Assembly (NCBI RefSeq): GCF_027359925.1
Contig: NZ_CP114767.1
Location: forward strand, 1,364,001-1,428,000
Direction: 5' to 3'
Source: Hymenobacter canadensis
Lineage (GTDB): Bacteria; Bacteroidota; Bacteroidia; Cytophagales; Hymenobacteraceae
Length of the DNA stretch: 64,000 nucleotides
A model generated the notes under the pieces. That model worked only from the letters and a program-made list of their open reading frames with translations. It did no database searches and was not told the DNA's origin. The position numbers and the translations under genes are program-made. Below are positions 26,131-39,045 of the stretch, one piece after another (the stretch's first letter is position 1; each line of letters begins with the position of its first letter).

Positions 26131-26166
26131 AAGCCCCCGGTGCCAGTTGGTGCCGGGGGCTTTTTT
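26131..26166 (+). terminator. Rho-independent terminator
   Basis: A perfect 10-bp stem AAGCCCCCGG / CCGGGGGCTT, extended by inner pairs and followed by a T6 run, directly after the protease gene. Confidence 0.88.
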
Positions 26167-26219
26167 GTGGCTGAAACAAGCTACTGGCCTGACCCTGCCG
26201 GCCGCGCCGGGTCTGTGCC

Positions 26220-26227
26220 TATCTTTG
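26220..26227 (+). promoter_or_regulatory. Possible Bacteroidota -7 element
   Basis: TATCTTTG matches TAnnTTTG, 29 bases upstream of the thioesterase start. No -33 TTTG is visible at the expected distance. Confidence 0.35.
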
Positions 26228-26256
26228 GGGCTTCATTCCTGATTCACTTTTTCCGC

Positions 26257-26778
26257 ATGATGCGCAAACAGAAGCCCGTCAAAGACTCGTTCGTGATTAT
26301 GACCGAGCTGGTGCTGCCCAACGACACCAACACGCTCAACAACCTGATGGGCGGCCGGATGATGCACCTGATGGACATTGCCGCCGCCATTGCCGCGCAG
26401 AAGCACTCCAACCGCATCGTCGTGACAGCCTCCGTCGACAACGTGTCGTTCCGGGAAGGCATCCGGCTGGGCAACGTCGTGACGCTGCAGGCCCAGGTGA
26501 CCCGCTCTTTCGCCTCCAGCATGGAAGTGCACATTGATGTGTGGGCCGAGGACATTCCGAGCGGCACCCGCATCAAAAGCAACGAGGCATTCTTCACATT
26601 CGTGGCCGTCGACCAGTCGGGCCGCCCGATTGACGTGCCCGAGGCCCTGCCCGAAACGCCCGAGGAAATTGCCCTCTACGAGGGCGCCCTGCGCCGCCGC
26701 CAGCTGCGCCTGGTGCTGGCCGGCCGCATGAAGCCCGAAGAAGCCACCGAGCTGAAGGCGCTGTTCGCCATGGAGTAG
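26257..26778 (+). CDS. Acyl-CoA thioesterase, hotdog fold, with C-terminal tail
   Basis: About 173 residues (two adjacent ATGs at 26257 and 26260). The hotdog core contains NDTNTLNNLMGGRMMHLMD, the family's catalytic-helix signature, and ends in FFTFVAVDQSGRP. A charged helical tail of about 45 residues follows (PETPEEIALYEGAL...MKPEEATELK), as in cytosolic acyl-CoA hydrolases of the YkhA/Acot group. It cleaves acyl-CoA to free acid and CoA; preference unknown. It differs from the thioesterase at 714 in having this tail and no riboswitch. Confidence 0.87.
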   Translation: MMRKQKPVKDSFVIMTELVLPNDTNTLNNLMGGRMMHLMDIAAAIAAQKHSNRIVVTASVDNVSFREGIRLGNVVTLQAQVTRSFASSMEVHIDVWAEDIPSGTRIKSNEAFFTFVAVDQSGRPIDVPEALPETPEEIALYEGALRRRQLRLVLAGRMKPEEATELKALFAME

Positions 26779-26847
26779 CCGGGCGGCGCGGCCCATCAGC
26801 CCAGCCACCTGCGCCGTTTCCCGGCCGCTTTCCTCTATCTTCCAACT

Positions 26848-27696
26848 ATGGATACTGCCGCTTCCCTCGCCTTCTTCCAGAACTTCTACACCGACGTGTC
26901 GCTGTACGTAGTGCCCGAATCGCAGCCCGCCGCGCCAGCGGAGCCGGCAGCCGCGCCGGCAGCACCTGCGCTACCGCAGGCGGCGGCAGTGCCGGCAGCG
27001 GCGGCGCCCGTTGCCGCCATTCCGGCGGCCATTCCAGCGGCGTCAGCGGCGGCGCAGCCTGCCGTTCAGGCAGCTCCGGCCGCAGCCGCCACGCCCCCGG
27101 CACCGGTGACGGCGTTGCCTCCCACTCCAGCGCCACCAGCGCCGGCCCCGGTGCCCGTGGCGCCGCCCGTTAAGGTGCCGGTTGATGCGGGGCCGCTGTT
27201 CAACTCGTTCACGCTGGCCGAGCTGCCGGCCGCGCCGGTGGCGCCGCCTTCGCAGCCGGGCCGGGTGCAGCCCACGCCCACCCAGTCGCCGGTGGCGCAC
27301 ATTCCGTTTTCCACGCTGGGCAGCAACCCCAACGGCCTGCTGATTCTGGTGCGGGTGTCACCCGACGAGTTCCGGAAGCTGCCCCGCAACGTGTTCCTCA
27401 ACAACATCCTCAAGGCCATCCGGCTGGTGATGGAAGACGTGGTGCTGGTGAACGTGGAGCACGAGAAGTTTCCGGTGGCGCTGTGCAGTTTACGCCAGCA
27501 CCTGGCCGCCCGGCAGTTCCTGGCCTTCGGCCGAAACCTGCTCGACGTGGCCGTGTACACCACCCAGCCCTACGAGCCCGTGCTGCTCTACGGCGACACG
27601 GCCTTCCTCGGCGCCAGCGAAATCAAGATGCTGGAGTACGATGCTGGCCGCAAAAAGCAGCTGTGGCACTCCATGCAGCGCATGTTTCTGGGGTAG
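26848..27696 (+). CDS. Hypothetical protein: short motif, Pro/Ala linker, C-terminal domain
   Basis: A 282-residue protein with no signal peptide. Residues 1-24 form a conserved-looking peptide (LAFFQNFYTDVSLYVV). Residues 25-150 are an Ala/Pro-rich linker made of repeated PAA/APAA units. Residues 155-282 form a globular alpha/beta domain that ends GASEIKMLEYDAGRKKQLWHS and then MQRMFLG. The ending, with a Lys-rich patch just before LW, and the short N-terminal peptide remind me of the psi subunit (HolD) of the DNA polymerase III clamp loader. That is only a pattern impression and I do not assign the function. A terminator follows. Confidence 0.7.
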   Translation: MDTAASLAFFQNFYTDVSLYVVPESQPAAPAEPAAAPAAPALPQAAAVPAAAAPVAAIPAAIPAASAAAQPAVQAAPAAAATPPAPVTALPPTPAPPAPAPVPVAPPVKVPVDAGPLFNSFTLAELPAAPVAPPSQPGRVQPTPTQSPVAHIPFSTLGSNPNGLLILVRVSPDEFRKLPRNVFLNNILKAIRLVMEDVVLVNVEHEKFPVALCSLRQHLAARQFLAFGRNLLDVAVYTTQPYEPVLLYGDTAFLGASEIKMLEYDAGRKKQLWHSMQRMFLG

Positions 27697-27722
27697 TCGC
27701 CAGCTACTTTCGTTTCACCTAC

Positions 27723-27764
27723 AAAGCCTCTTTGCCGCTCACATGTGGCAAGGAGGCTTTTTTT
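27723..27764 (+). terminator. Rho-independent terminator
   Basis: A 14-bp stem with one mismatch (27723-27736 with 27747-27760) followed by a T run through 27764. Confidence 0.85.
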
Positions 27765-27946
27765 GTCGCAAAAAACTGATTTACAATATATTAACAATCA
27801 CAAATACGCGGGTTGAAAATAAGCTAATGCGCGTTAGCTCAGGAAAAAAGGCGGGGCTTTAGTTGAATGCGCCGGTGGCGTGGCCTAACTTACTGTTTCG
27901 CAGCTGCTTCAGGTGGCCTGCGCCCACGCATTCTGGCTAGCTGCTT

Positions 27947-32467
<4,521 letters not shown>

Positions 32468-32469
32468 AC

Positions 32470-32690
32470 GATGTAGAGACGCATACTTGCGTCTCGTCGT
32501 CCGCGCCGCCTGAACGAGGTAGAGACGCAATATTTTGCGTCTCGTCGTTGAACGACCGGAGCCACGCCAAACCACCTGTAACTACCCTGACTAAACAACA
32601 TCAGCAACGACGAGACGCAAAATATTGCGCCTATACATCGCCCAACCATCAGCAACGATTGAGACGCAAATATGCGTCTCTACACAGTTC
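32470..32690. repeat. Nested GAGACGC palindromes between gltB and gltD
   Basis: There are four related units: two read GTAGAGACGC...GCGTCTCGTCGT (starting about 32473 and 32521) and two are inverted counterparts (CAGCAACGACGAGACGC near 32601 and CAGCAACGATTGAGACGC near 32650). Each unit is itself a small hairpin, and the outer and inner pairs are nested. A single related palindrome lies at about 40598-40684. Confidence 0.75.
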
Positions 32691-32696
32691 GAGAAC

Positions 32697-34166
32697 ATGG
32701 CCAACCCCACCGGTTTCAAACAATACGCCCGCGAGCTACCGCCCAAGGCTGCCCCGCAGGAGCGCGTGGCCCACAACCGCGAGTTCGTGGGCACTTACGC
32801 CGAAGACCAACTCACCCAGCAGGCGGCCCGCTGCATGGACTGTGGCATCCCCTTCTGCCACTCGGGCTGCCCGCTGGGCAATATCATCCCCGAATTCAAC
32901 GACGCCGTGCGCGAGGAAAAGTGGGAGGAGGCCTACCAGATTCTGAGCGCCACCAACAATTTCCCCGAGTTCACCGGCCGCATCTGCCCCGCGCCCTGCG
33001 AGGCAGCCTGCGTGCTGAGCATCCACAGCAGCCCGGTAGCCATTGAGGAAATCGAGAAGCACATTATTGAAATTGCCTTCGCCAAGGGCTACGTGCAGCC
33101 GACGGCGCCGGTGCTGAAATCGGGCCGCACGGTGGCCGTGGTGGGCTCCGGTCCGGCCGGGCTGGCGGCGGCGGCGCAGCTGGCGCGGGCCGGCCACACC
33201 GTCACGGTGTTCGAGCGCGACGACCGTCCCGGCGGCCTGCTTCGCTACGGCATCCCCGATTTCAAGCTCGATAAGTGGGTCATCGACCGCCGCATCAAGC
33301 TGCTGGAGGACGACGGCATCACGTTCCGCTGCGGCGTCGAAATCGGGCGCGACATCTCGGGGGCCGAGCTCACCGCCGGCTTCGATGCCGTGGTGCTGGC
33401 CGGCGGGGCCAGCGTGCCGCGCGACCTGCCCCTGCCCGGCCGCGAGCTGCCGGGCATCTACTTCGCCATGGACTACCTTACCCAGCACAACCGCCGGGTG
33501 AGCGAGCTGGGCATCGAAGACGATGAAATCTGGGTGGAAGGCCAGGACGTGGTGGTGATTGGCAGCGGCGACACCGGCTCCGACTGCGTGGGCACGGCCA
33601 ACCGCCAGCGGGCGCGCTCGGTCACGCAGTTTGCCATGATGCACCAGCCCGGCCCCGAGCGCCCAGCCCACACGCCCTGGCCGCAGGAGCCCCACATTTT
33701 CCGCAGCAGCACCTCGCACGAGGAAGGCTGCCAGCGCTACTGGGGCATCAATACCAAAGCCTTCCTGGCTGATGAGCATGGCCAGCTCCGCGCCCTGCGC
33801 GTGAGCGACGTGACCTGGGAAACCGACGTCATGGGCCGCCGCATCCGCTTCGAGGAAGTGCCCGATTCGGACCGCGAAATCCCCTGCCAGCGGGTGATGC
33901 TGGCCCTGGGCTTCAGCGGCCCCCGCGTGTCGGGCCTCGTGACGGAGCTGGAACTGGCCCTGGACGACTACGGCAACGTGCGCGCCGACGAGCGCGCCTA
34001 CCGCACTTCGCGCCCCAACGTATTCGTGGCCGGCGACATGCGCCGCGGGCAGTCGCTGGTGGTCTGGGCCATCTCGGAAGGCCGCGAGGCCGCGCGGGAA
34101 GTCGACGTGTTCCTGATGGGGAAAACGGCCCTGCCAAGCAAGAATGCGGTAAGCATGTTCGACTGA
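32697..34166 (+). CDS. gltD: Glutamate synthase, small subunit
   Basis: A 489-residue NADPH-oxidising subunit that passes electrons to GltB. The N-terminal 4Fe-4S region shows CMDCGIPFCHSGCPLGN and CPAPCEAAC. The FAD site is VVGSGPAGLAAA and the NADPH site is VVVIGSGDTGSDC. It ends in the conserved VFVAGDMRRGQSLVVWAI. The ATG at 32697 is chosen because an upstream extension of 24 residues would be translated palindrome sequence. The last codons form the left arm of a hairpin that continues past the stop. Confidence 0.96.
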   Translation: MANPTGFKQYARELPPKAAPQERVAHNREFVGTYAEDQLTQQAARCMDCGIPFCHSGCPLGNIIPEFNDAVREEKWEEAYQILSATNNFPEFTGRICPAPCEAACVLSIHSSPVAIEEIEKHIIEIAFAKGYVQPTAPVLKSGRTVAVVGSGPAGLAAAAQLARAGHTVTVFERDDRPGGLLRYGIPDFKLDKWVIDRRIKLLEDDGITFRCGVEIGRDISGAELTAGFDAVVLAGGASVPRDLPLPGRELPGIYFAMDYLTQHNRRVSELGIEDDEIWVEGQDVVVIGSGDTGSDCVGTANRQRARSVTQFAMMHQPGPERPAHTPWPQEPHIFRSSTSHEEGCQRYWGINTKAFLADEHGQLRALRVSDVTWETDVMGRRIRFEEVPDSDREIPCQRVMLALGFSGPRVSGLVTELELALDDYGNVRADERAYRTSRPNVFVAGDMRRGQSLVVWAISEGREAAREVDVFLMGKTALPSKNAVSMFD

Positions 34167-34210
34167 GCGTACCGGCGTGCTGGCCTCCGTCGAACATACC
34201 TACCGCATTC
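34142..34210 (+). terminator. Hairpin spanning the end of gltD
   Basis: The 22 bases at 34142-34163 pair with 34189-34210, with two positions that are G-U in RNA. The gltD stop codon sits in the loop. It probably marks the 3' end of the gltBD transcript; there is no T tract. Confidence 0.55.
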
Positions 34211-34305
34211 CGGCTTCCGGCTTCCCCAAGCCTTTGCTTTCCCTCAACCAATTACATACGCCTGCTATCAGGCAGTTTTCCAATCAACAGCAACAGGCTA
34301 TGCCA

Positions 34306-35424
34306 TCAGATGATGGTGCTGACGCCAATTTCCACGTTGCTCTTGTTCCAGTGCTTCTCTTTGGAGTCGGCAATCCAGAAGGCAATGTAGTTGCCGACTT
34401 CCTCCGTCGAATACGCGGCTACCGGGCTTAGCTCGGACGTCAGGATGCCGTTATGCAGGGCTTCGTCCACGGCTTCCCGCACCAGCGCCGCTTCTTCGAT
34501 TAGGTCCAGGTGCTCCAGCAGCATAGCCACCGACAGAATCGTGGCAATCGGGTTGGCAATGCCCTTGCCGGCCGCCTGCGGGTAGGAACCATGAATGGGC
34601 TCGAACAGCGCCACCCGCTCGCCGATGGAGGCCGAGGGCAGCAGGCCCATGGACCCGGCAATGACGGAGGCCTCGTCGGAGATGATGTCGCCGAACATAT
34701 TCTCGGTCAGAATCACGTCGAACTGCGTGGGGTTGAGGATGATCTGCATGGCGGCATTGTCCACGAACAAGTAATCCACCGTCACTTCGGGGTACTGGGC
34801 GGCCATTTCGCGCACTTCCTCGCGCCAGAGGCGGGAGGTTTCCAGCACGTTGGCCTTGTCTACCAGCGTGAGGTGGCGGCGACGACCGGCGGCGGCCTGA
34901 AACGCCAGGTGCGCGATACGCCGGATTTCGGCGCGGTTGTAGACGCAGTGGTCGTAGGCGCCTTCACCGTCGGGGGTGCGGCCCTTCTCACCGAAGTAGA
35001 TGCCGCCGGTCAGCTCGCGGAAGATGACCATGTCGGTGCCCTGAATCCGCTCCTTTTTCAAGGGCGAATGGGCCAGCAGCACGTCATAGGCCACCACGGG
35101 GCGGATATTGGCAAACAACCCTAGCTCCTTGCGCAACCGCAGCAGGCCCTGTTCGGGGCGCACTTTGGCGCTGGGGTCGTGGTCGTATTTCGGGTCGCCG
35201 ATGGCACCGAGCAGCACGGCATCGGCGGCGCGGCAGGCGGCGAGGGTTTCATTGGGCAACGGAGTTCCGGTGGCCTCAATGGCGCAGGCACCCATCAAGT
35301 GCGAGCTGAGGGCAAAGTGGTGGTCGAAGCGCTCGGCCACGGCCTCCAGCACCTTCACCGCCTGCCGGCACACTTCCGGGCCGATGCCATCGCCGGGCAG
35401 CACCGCTATTTTTTTACTTACCAT
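34306..35424 (-). CDS. leuB: 3-isopropylmalate dehydrogenase
   Basis: A 372-residue NAD-dependent enzyme for the third step of leucine synthesis, oxidising 3-isopropylmalate to 2-oxoisocaproate. Landmarks are IAVLPGDGIGPEV at the N-terminus, LLGAIGDPKYD, the substrate arginines in RPEQGLLRLRKEL, DMVIFRELTGGIYFG, the catalytic Lys in LVDKANVLE, and the metal aspartates in FGDIISDEASV. It is the last gene of the leuA-leuC-leuD-leuB block, 12 bases after leuD. Confidence 0.96.
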   Translation of the reverse strand: MVSKKIAVLPGDGIGPEVCRQAVKVLEAVAERFDHHFALSSHLMGACAIEATGTPLPNETLAACRAADAVLLGAIGDPKYDHDPSAKVRPEQGLLRLRKELGLFANIRPVVAYDVLLAHSPLKKERIQGTDMVIFRELTGGIYFGEKGRTPDGEGAYDHCVYNRAEIRRIAHLAFQAAAGRRRHLTLVDKANVLETSRLWREEVREMAAQYPEVTVDYLFVDNAAMQIILNPTQFDVILTENMFGDIISDEASVIAGSMGLLPSASIGERVALFEPIHGSYPQAAGKGIANPIATILSVAMLLEHLDLIEEAALVREAVDEALHNGILTSELSPVAAYSTEEVGNYIAFWIADSKEKHWNKSNVEIGVSTII

Positions 35425-35436
35425 GGTCGTAGTTGC

Positions 35437-36033
35437 TTAGCAGTTCCAGATTCGGGTTTGTTCGTAAGCTTCGATGGCCGGCTTCTGGCTTACCAGATAG
35501 TCGATGTCGTCGTAGCCGTTGATCAGGCACTCTTTTTTATAGGCGTCGAGGTCGAAGTGCACGCTGTCGTTGGTGGCGGGCACATGCAGGGTCTGCTCGG
35601 GCAGGTTCACTACGAATTGCATATCAGCATCCTGCGCCACCAGCGCAAACAGGCGGGCCAGCTCCGCATCAGTCATCTGCAGCGGCAACAGGCCGGTGTT
35701 CAGCGCGTTGCCGCGGAAGATGTCGGCGAAGTAGCTGGAAATCACCACCCGAAACCCGGCATCGTAGAGAGCCCAGGCGGCGTGCTCCCGGCTGGAGCCG
35801 CAGCCGAAGTTCTTGCCGGCCAGCAGTATCCGGCCGCTGTATTTCGGGTCGTTGAGAACGAAATCGGGCTTGGGCGAGCCGTCTGTATTGCGCCGCCAGT
35901 CGCAGAAAAGGTTCTCGCCGAAGCCTTCGCGCGTAGTCGCCTTCAGAAAGCGGGCCGGAATAATCTGGTCCGTATCGATGTTCTCGAGCGGCAGCGGCAC
36001 GGCGGCGGAATGCAGGGTCTGGAATTTTTCCAT
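35437..36033 (-). CDS. leuD: 3-isopropylmalate dehydratase, small subunit
   Basis: A 198-residue swivel-domain subunit that completes the isopropylmalate isomerase with LeuC. It shows PLPLENIDTDQIIPARFLK near the start and the substrate-binding FGCGSSREHAAWAL. The length is typical. It follows leuC after a 130-base gap occupied by palindrome copy B and precedes leuB closely. Confidence 0.95.
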   Translation of the reverse strand: MEKFQTLHSAAVPLPLENIDTDQIIPARFLKATTREGFGENLFCDWRRNTDGSPKPDFVLNDPKYSGRILLAGKNFGCGSSREHAAWALYDAGFRVVISSYFADIFRGNALNTGLLPLQMTDAELARLFALVAQDADMQFVVNLPEQTLHVPATNDSVHFDLDAYKKECLINGYDDIDYLVSQKPAIEAYEQTRIWNC

Positions 36034-36055
36034 TGGGGGTAGCGACGAAATCGAC

Positions 36056-36155
36056 TGTCATCCTGAGCTTGCGAAGGATCTTATCAGGTCAGAACGATGT
36101 GCGGTAATTCAAGTAACTCAGCCGTGATAAGATCCTTCGCAAGCTCAGGATGACA
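36056..36155. repeat. Palindromic repeat, GTCATnCTGAGC family (copy B), in the leu operon
   Basis: The 31 bases at 36056-36086 are the exact inverse of 36125-36155, with a 38-base loop. The arm contains GTCATCCTGAGC and GCGAAGGATCTTATC. It fills the leuC-leuD gap. Confidence 0.85.
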
Positions 36156-36163
36156 GATTTAAC

Positions 36164-37558
36164 TCAATTCAAATACTGCGTGATGTCCACAATCTTACCC
36201 TGCACCGCCGTAATTGCCGCCACCAGCGGACTCGCCAGCAGCGTGCGAGAGCCGGGGCCCTGGCGGCCTTCGAAGTTGCGGTTGGAGGTGGCCACGCAGT
36301 AAGTGCCGGCCGGGATTTTGTCCTCGTTCATGGCCAGGCAGGCGCTGCAGCCGGGCTCGCGCAGCTCGAAGCCGGCGGCGGCAAGCACCTTATCCAGGCC
36401 CTCGGCAATGGCCTGCTGCTTCACTTGCCTGGAGCCGGGCACGATGATGGCCTCGACGTGCCCGGCCTTCTGCTTGCCCCGCACGTAGGCCGCCACCGCC
36501 CGCAGATCCTCGATGCGCGAGTTGGTGCAGCTGCCGATGAATACGTAGTTGATTTGCTTGCCCAGCAGCGATTCGCCGCGCTGAAAGCCCATGTACTGCA
36601 GCGCCTTGTCGAAGCTTTCGGCCTCGCCGGCCGGCACCTCGCCGGGGATACGGCCGGTCAGGGCGATGCCCATCCCAGGGTTGGTGCCGTAGGTTATCAT
36701 CGGCGGAATATCGGCCGCCGCAAAATGGTGCTCGGCCTCAAATACCGCGTCGTCGTCGGAATACAGGGTTTGCCAGTAGGCCACGGCCTGGTCCCAGGCA
36801 GCTTCCTTTGGGGCGTATGGCCGGCCCTGCACGTAGGCAAACGTCGTTTCGTCGGGTGCAATCAGGCCGCCGCGGGCGCCCATTTCGATGCTCATGTTGC
36901 AGACCGTCATGCGGCCTTCCATGCTCAGAGCGCGCACGGCGCTGCCGGCGTACTCCACGAAGTAGCCGGTGGCCCCGCCGGTGCCAAGCTGTGAAATCAC
37001 ATACAGAATCAGGTCTTTGGCTGTGACGCCGGGCCGCAGCTCGCCGTCCACGGTGATGCGCATGCGTTGTGGCCGGCTCAGCAGCAGGCACTGAGTGGCC
37101 ATCACCTGGGCCACCTGGCTGGTACCGATGCCAAAGGCCACCGCCCCAAACGCGCCGTGGGTTGAGGTGTGGCTGTCGCCGCACACGATGGTGGTGCCGG
37201 GCAGCGTGAGCCCCAGCTCCGGCCCGATAACGTGCACGATGCCCTGGCGGGCGTGGCCCAGGCCGTAGAGCTCCACACCGTATTTGGTGCAGTTCGCGGT
37301 CAGCGTGTCCACCTGCGAGCGGCTCAGCGGCTCCTCAATGGGCAGGTGCTGGTTGCGGGTGGGCACGTTGTGGTCGGCGGTGGCCAGGATGCGCGCCGGA
37401 CGGAACAGCGGCAGGCCGCGGGCCTGCAGCTCGTCGAAGGCCTGCGGGCTGGTCACCTCGTGAATGAGGTGGCGGTCAACGTACACGACGTCCAGGCCGC
37501 CGGGCGCGGCTTTCACCACGTGCGCCTCCCAGATTTTATCGAATAAGGACTTGGCCAT
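36164..37558 (-). CDS. leuC: 3-isopropylmalate dehydratase, large subunit
   Basis: A 464-residue aconitase-family subunit carrying the 4Fe-4S cluster. Cluster cysteines are visible in [13 protein letters not shown] and in GCSACLAMN near the C-terminus. Other landmarks are [34 protein letters not shown] and [12 protein letters not shown]. It interconverts 2- and 3-isopropylmalate together with LeuD. Palindrome copies lie on both sides of the gene. Confidence 0.96.
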   Translation of the reverse strand: MAKSLFDKIWEAHVVKAAPGGLDVVYVDRHLIHEVTSPQAFDELQARGLPLFRPARILATADHNVPTRNQHLPIEEPLSRSQVDTLTANCTKYGVELYGLGHARQGIVHVIGPELGLTLPGTTIVCGDSHTSTHGAFGAVAFGIGTSQVAQVMATQCLLLSRPQRMRITVDGELRPGVTAKDLILYVISQLGTGGATGYFVEYAGSAVRALSMEGRMTVCNMSIEMGARGGLIAPDETTFAYVQGRPYAPKEAAWDQAVAYWQTLYSDDDAVFEAEHHFAAADIPPMITYGTNPGMGIALTGRIPGEVPAGEAESFDKALQYMGFQRGESLLGKQINYVFIGSCTNSRIEDLRAVAAYVRGKQKAGHVEAIIVPGSRQVKQQAIAEGLDKVLAAAGFELREPGCSACLAMNEDKIPAGTYCVATSNRNFEGRQGPGSRTLLASPLVAAITAVQGKIVDITQYLN

Positions 37559-37572
37559 GTTATGGGGTATTT

Positions 37573-37674
37573 GTCATGCTGAGCGTAGCGGAGCGTAGTC
37601 GAAGTATCTCTACCGCCTCGTTGCAGAGGGAATCAGACGAAGCGGTAGAGATGCTTCGGCAAGCTCAGCATGAC
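37573..37674. repeat. Palindromic repeat, GTCATGCTGAGC family (copy C), in the leu operon
   Basis: The right arm 37637-37674 is identical to the right inner arm of copy A (9308-9345). The left arm (from 37573) is the same sequence with a 10-base or so enlargement around AGCGTAGCGGAGCGTAGTCG. Short GCATGACGTTCGGGTT repeats follow at 37667-37707. It fills the leuA-leuC gap. Confidence 0.8.
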
Positions 37675-37712
37675 GTTCGGGTTGCATGACGTTCGGGTTG
37701 CGTGACGTTTTA

Positions 37713-38879
37713 CTAGCCGATGATTATCAGTTTTTCCTGTTCCACCAGCTCGTGCAAATCCTGGTCTACCACTTCGCGCTTGCGGTCAGCCAGGGTCAGA
37801 AAGCAGGCATAAGCATGGTTTAGGGCGGTTTTCTCGAAATCGTAGCCCAGTTTCTGGAGGCGGTAGGCCAGGGCGGCGCGGCCGGAGCGGGCCGTCAGCA
37901 CGATGGACGAATCGGCCACGCCCACCTCGCGCGGGTCGATGATTTCGTAGGTTTCGCGGTGCTTGATGATGCCGTCCTGGTGGATGCCGCTGCTGTGCGA
38001 AAAGGCGTTGGCGCCCACAATGGCCTTGTTGGGCTGCACGGGCATGGTCATCAGGTGCGAGACCATGGCCGAGGTTTCGGCCAGCAGGCGGGTGTTGATG
38101 CGGGTTTCGAGGCCGAGGTAAGGGTGCTGGCGCAGAATCATCACCACTTCCTCCAGGGCCGTGTTGCCGGCCCGCTCCCCCACCCCGTTTATGGTGCACT
38201 CAATCTGGCGGGCGCCGTTCATCACGCCCGCTACGGAGTTGGCGGTGGCCAAACCCAGGTCGTTGTGGCAGTGCGTGGAGAGGCGCACGGTATGGATGCC
38301 GCGCACGTTTTCGTGCAGGTACCTGATTTTAGCGCCGTATTCCTCGGGCAGGCAGTAGCCGGTGGTGTCGGGGATGTTGAGCACGGTGGCGCCGGCCCGG
38401 ATGGCGGCCTCGCACACGCGGGCCAGGAACTCGTTGTCGGTGCGGCCGGCGTCCTCGGCGTAGAACTCCACGTCTTCCACGAAGCTCTTGGCGAGCTGCA
38501 CGGCAGCCACGGCGCGGGCCAGCACGTCGGCGCGGGTGGTGCAGAGCTTGTGCTGAATGTGCACGTCGGAGGTGCCGATGCCGGTGTGGATGCGCGGATA
38601 GCGGGCCGGCCGCAGGGCCTCGGCGGCTATGCGGATGTCGTTTTCCACGGCGCGGGAGAGGCCGCAGACGGTGGCCTCGCGGGTCTGGGCGGCAATGGCC
38701 TGCACGGCGGCAAAGTCGCCGGGGCTGGATACCGGGAAGCCGGCCTCGATGACGTCGACGCCGAGCTGCTCCAGCTGCCGGGCAATGAGAAGCTTCTCGT
38801 CCTTGTTTAGCTTGCACCCCGGCACCTGTTCGCCGTCGCGGAGCGTGGTATCGAAGATGTGAATTTGCTGGGTTGCCAT
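37713..38879 (-). CDS. leuA: 2-isopropylmalate synthase, short form
   Basis: A 388-residue enzyme that condenses acetyl-CoA with 2-oxoisovalerate, the first committed step to leucine. The TIM-barrel motifs are [14 protein letters not shown], the metal-binding [11 protein letters not shown], and NGVGERAGN, followed by GIHQDG. It ends shortly after the accessory subdomains. The C-terminal LeuA regulatory domain that carries leucine feedback in the ~510-residue enzymes is absent. It heads the leu block. No leucine-rich leader peptide is evident in the 165 bases upstream. Confidence 0.93.
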   Translation of the reverse strand: MATQQIHIFDTTLRDGEQVPGCKLNKDEKLLIARQLEQLGVDVIEAGFPVSSPGDFAAVQAIAAQTREATVCGLSRAVENDIRIAAEALRPARYPRIHTGIGTSDVHIQHKLCTTRADVLARAVAAVQLAKSFVEDVEFYAEDAGRTDNEFLARVCEAAIRAGATVLNIPDTTGYCLPEEYGAKIRYLHENVRGIHTVRLSTHCHNDLGLATANSVAGVMNGARQIECTINGVGERAGNTALEEVVMILRQHPYLGLETRINTRLLAETSAMVSHLMTMPVQPNKAIVGANAFSHSSGIHQDGIIKHRETYEIIDPREVGVADSSIVLTARSGRAALAYRLQKLGYDFEKTALNHAYACFLTLADRKREVVDQDLHELVEQEKLIIIG

Positions 38880-39045
38880 GCGGAAGTAGCCTCGTGAAAC
38901 CGGACTGGAAATAGGAATCTACCCGCAAGTAGGGCGCTGCCCTGCCGCCTCAAAACTCTTTTTTCACGCATTTCATTATTTCCAACCACCCGCCAGCCCA
39001 CAATAACCTTCTATCCATCAGCATATTATCAACGCCGCTTGTACA

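Noticed and set aside
32625..32696. 24-residue N-terminal extension of GltD
   Set aside because: It would be translated from the palindromic repeat; the conserved protein begins at the ATG at 32697.
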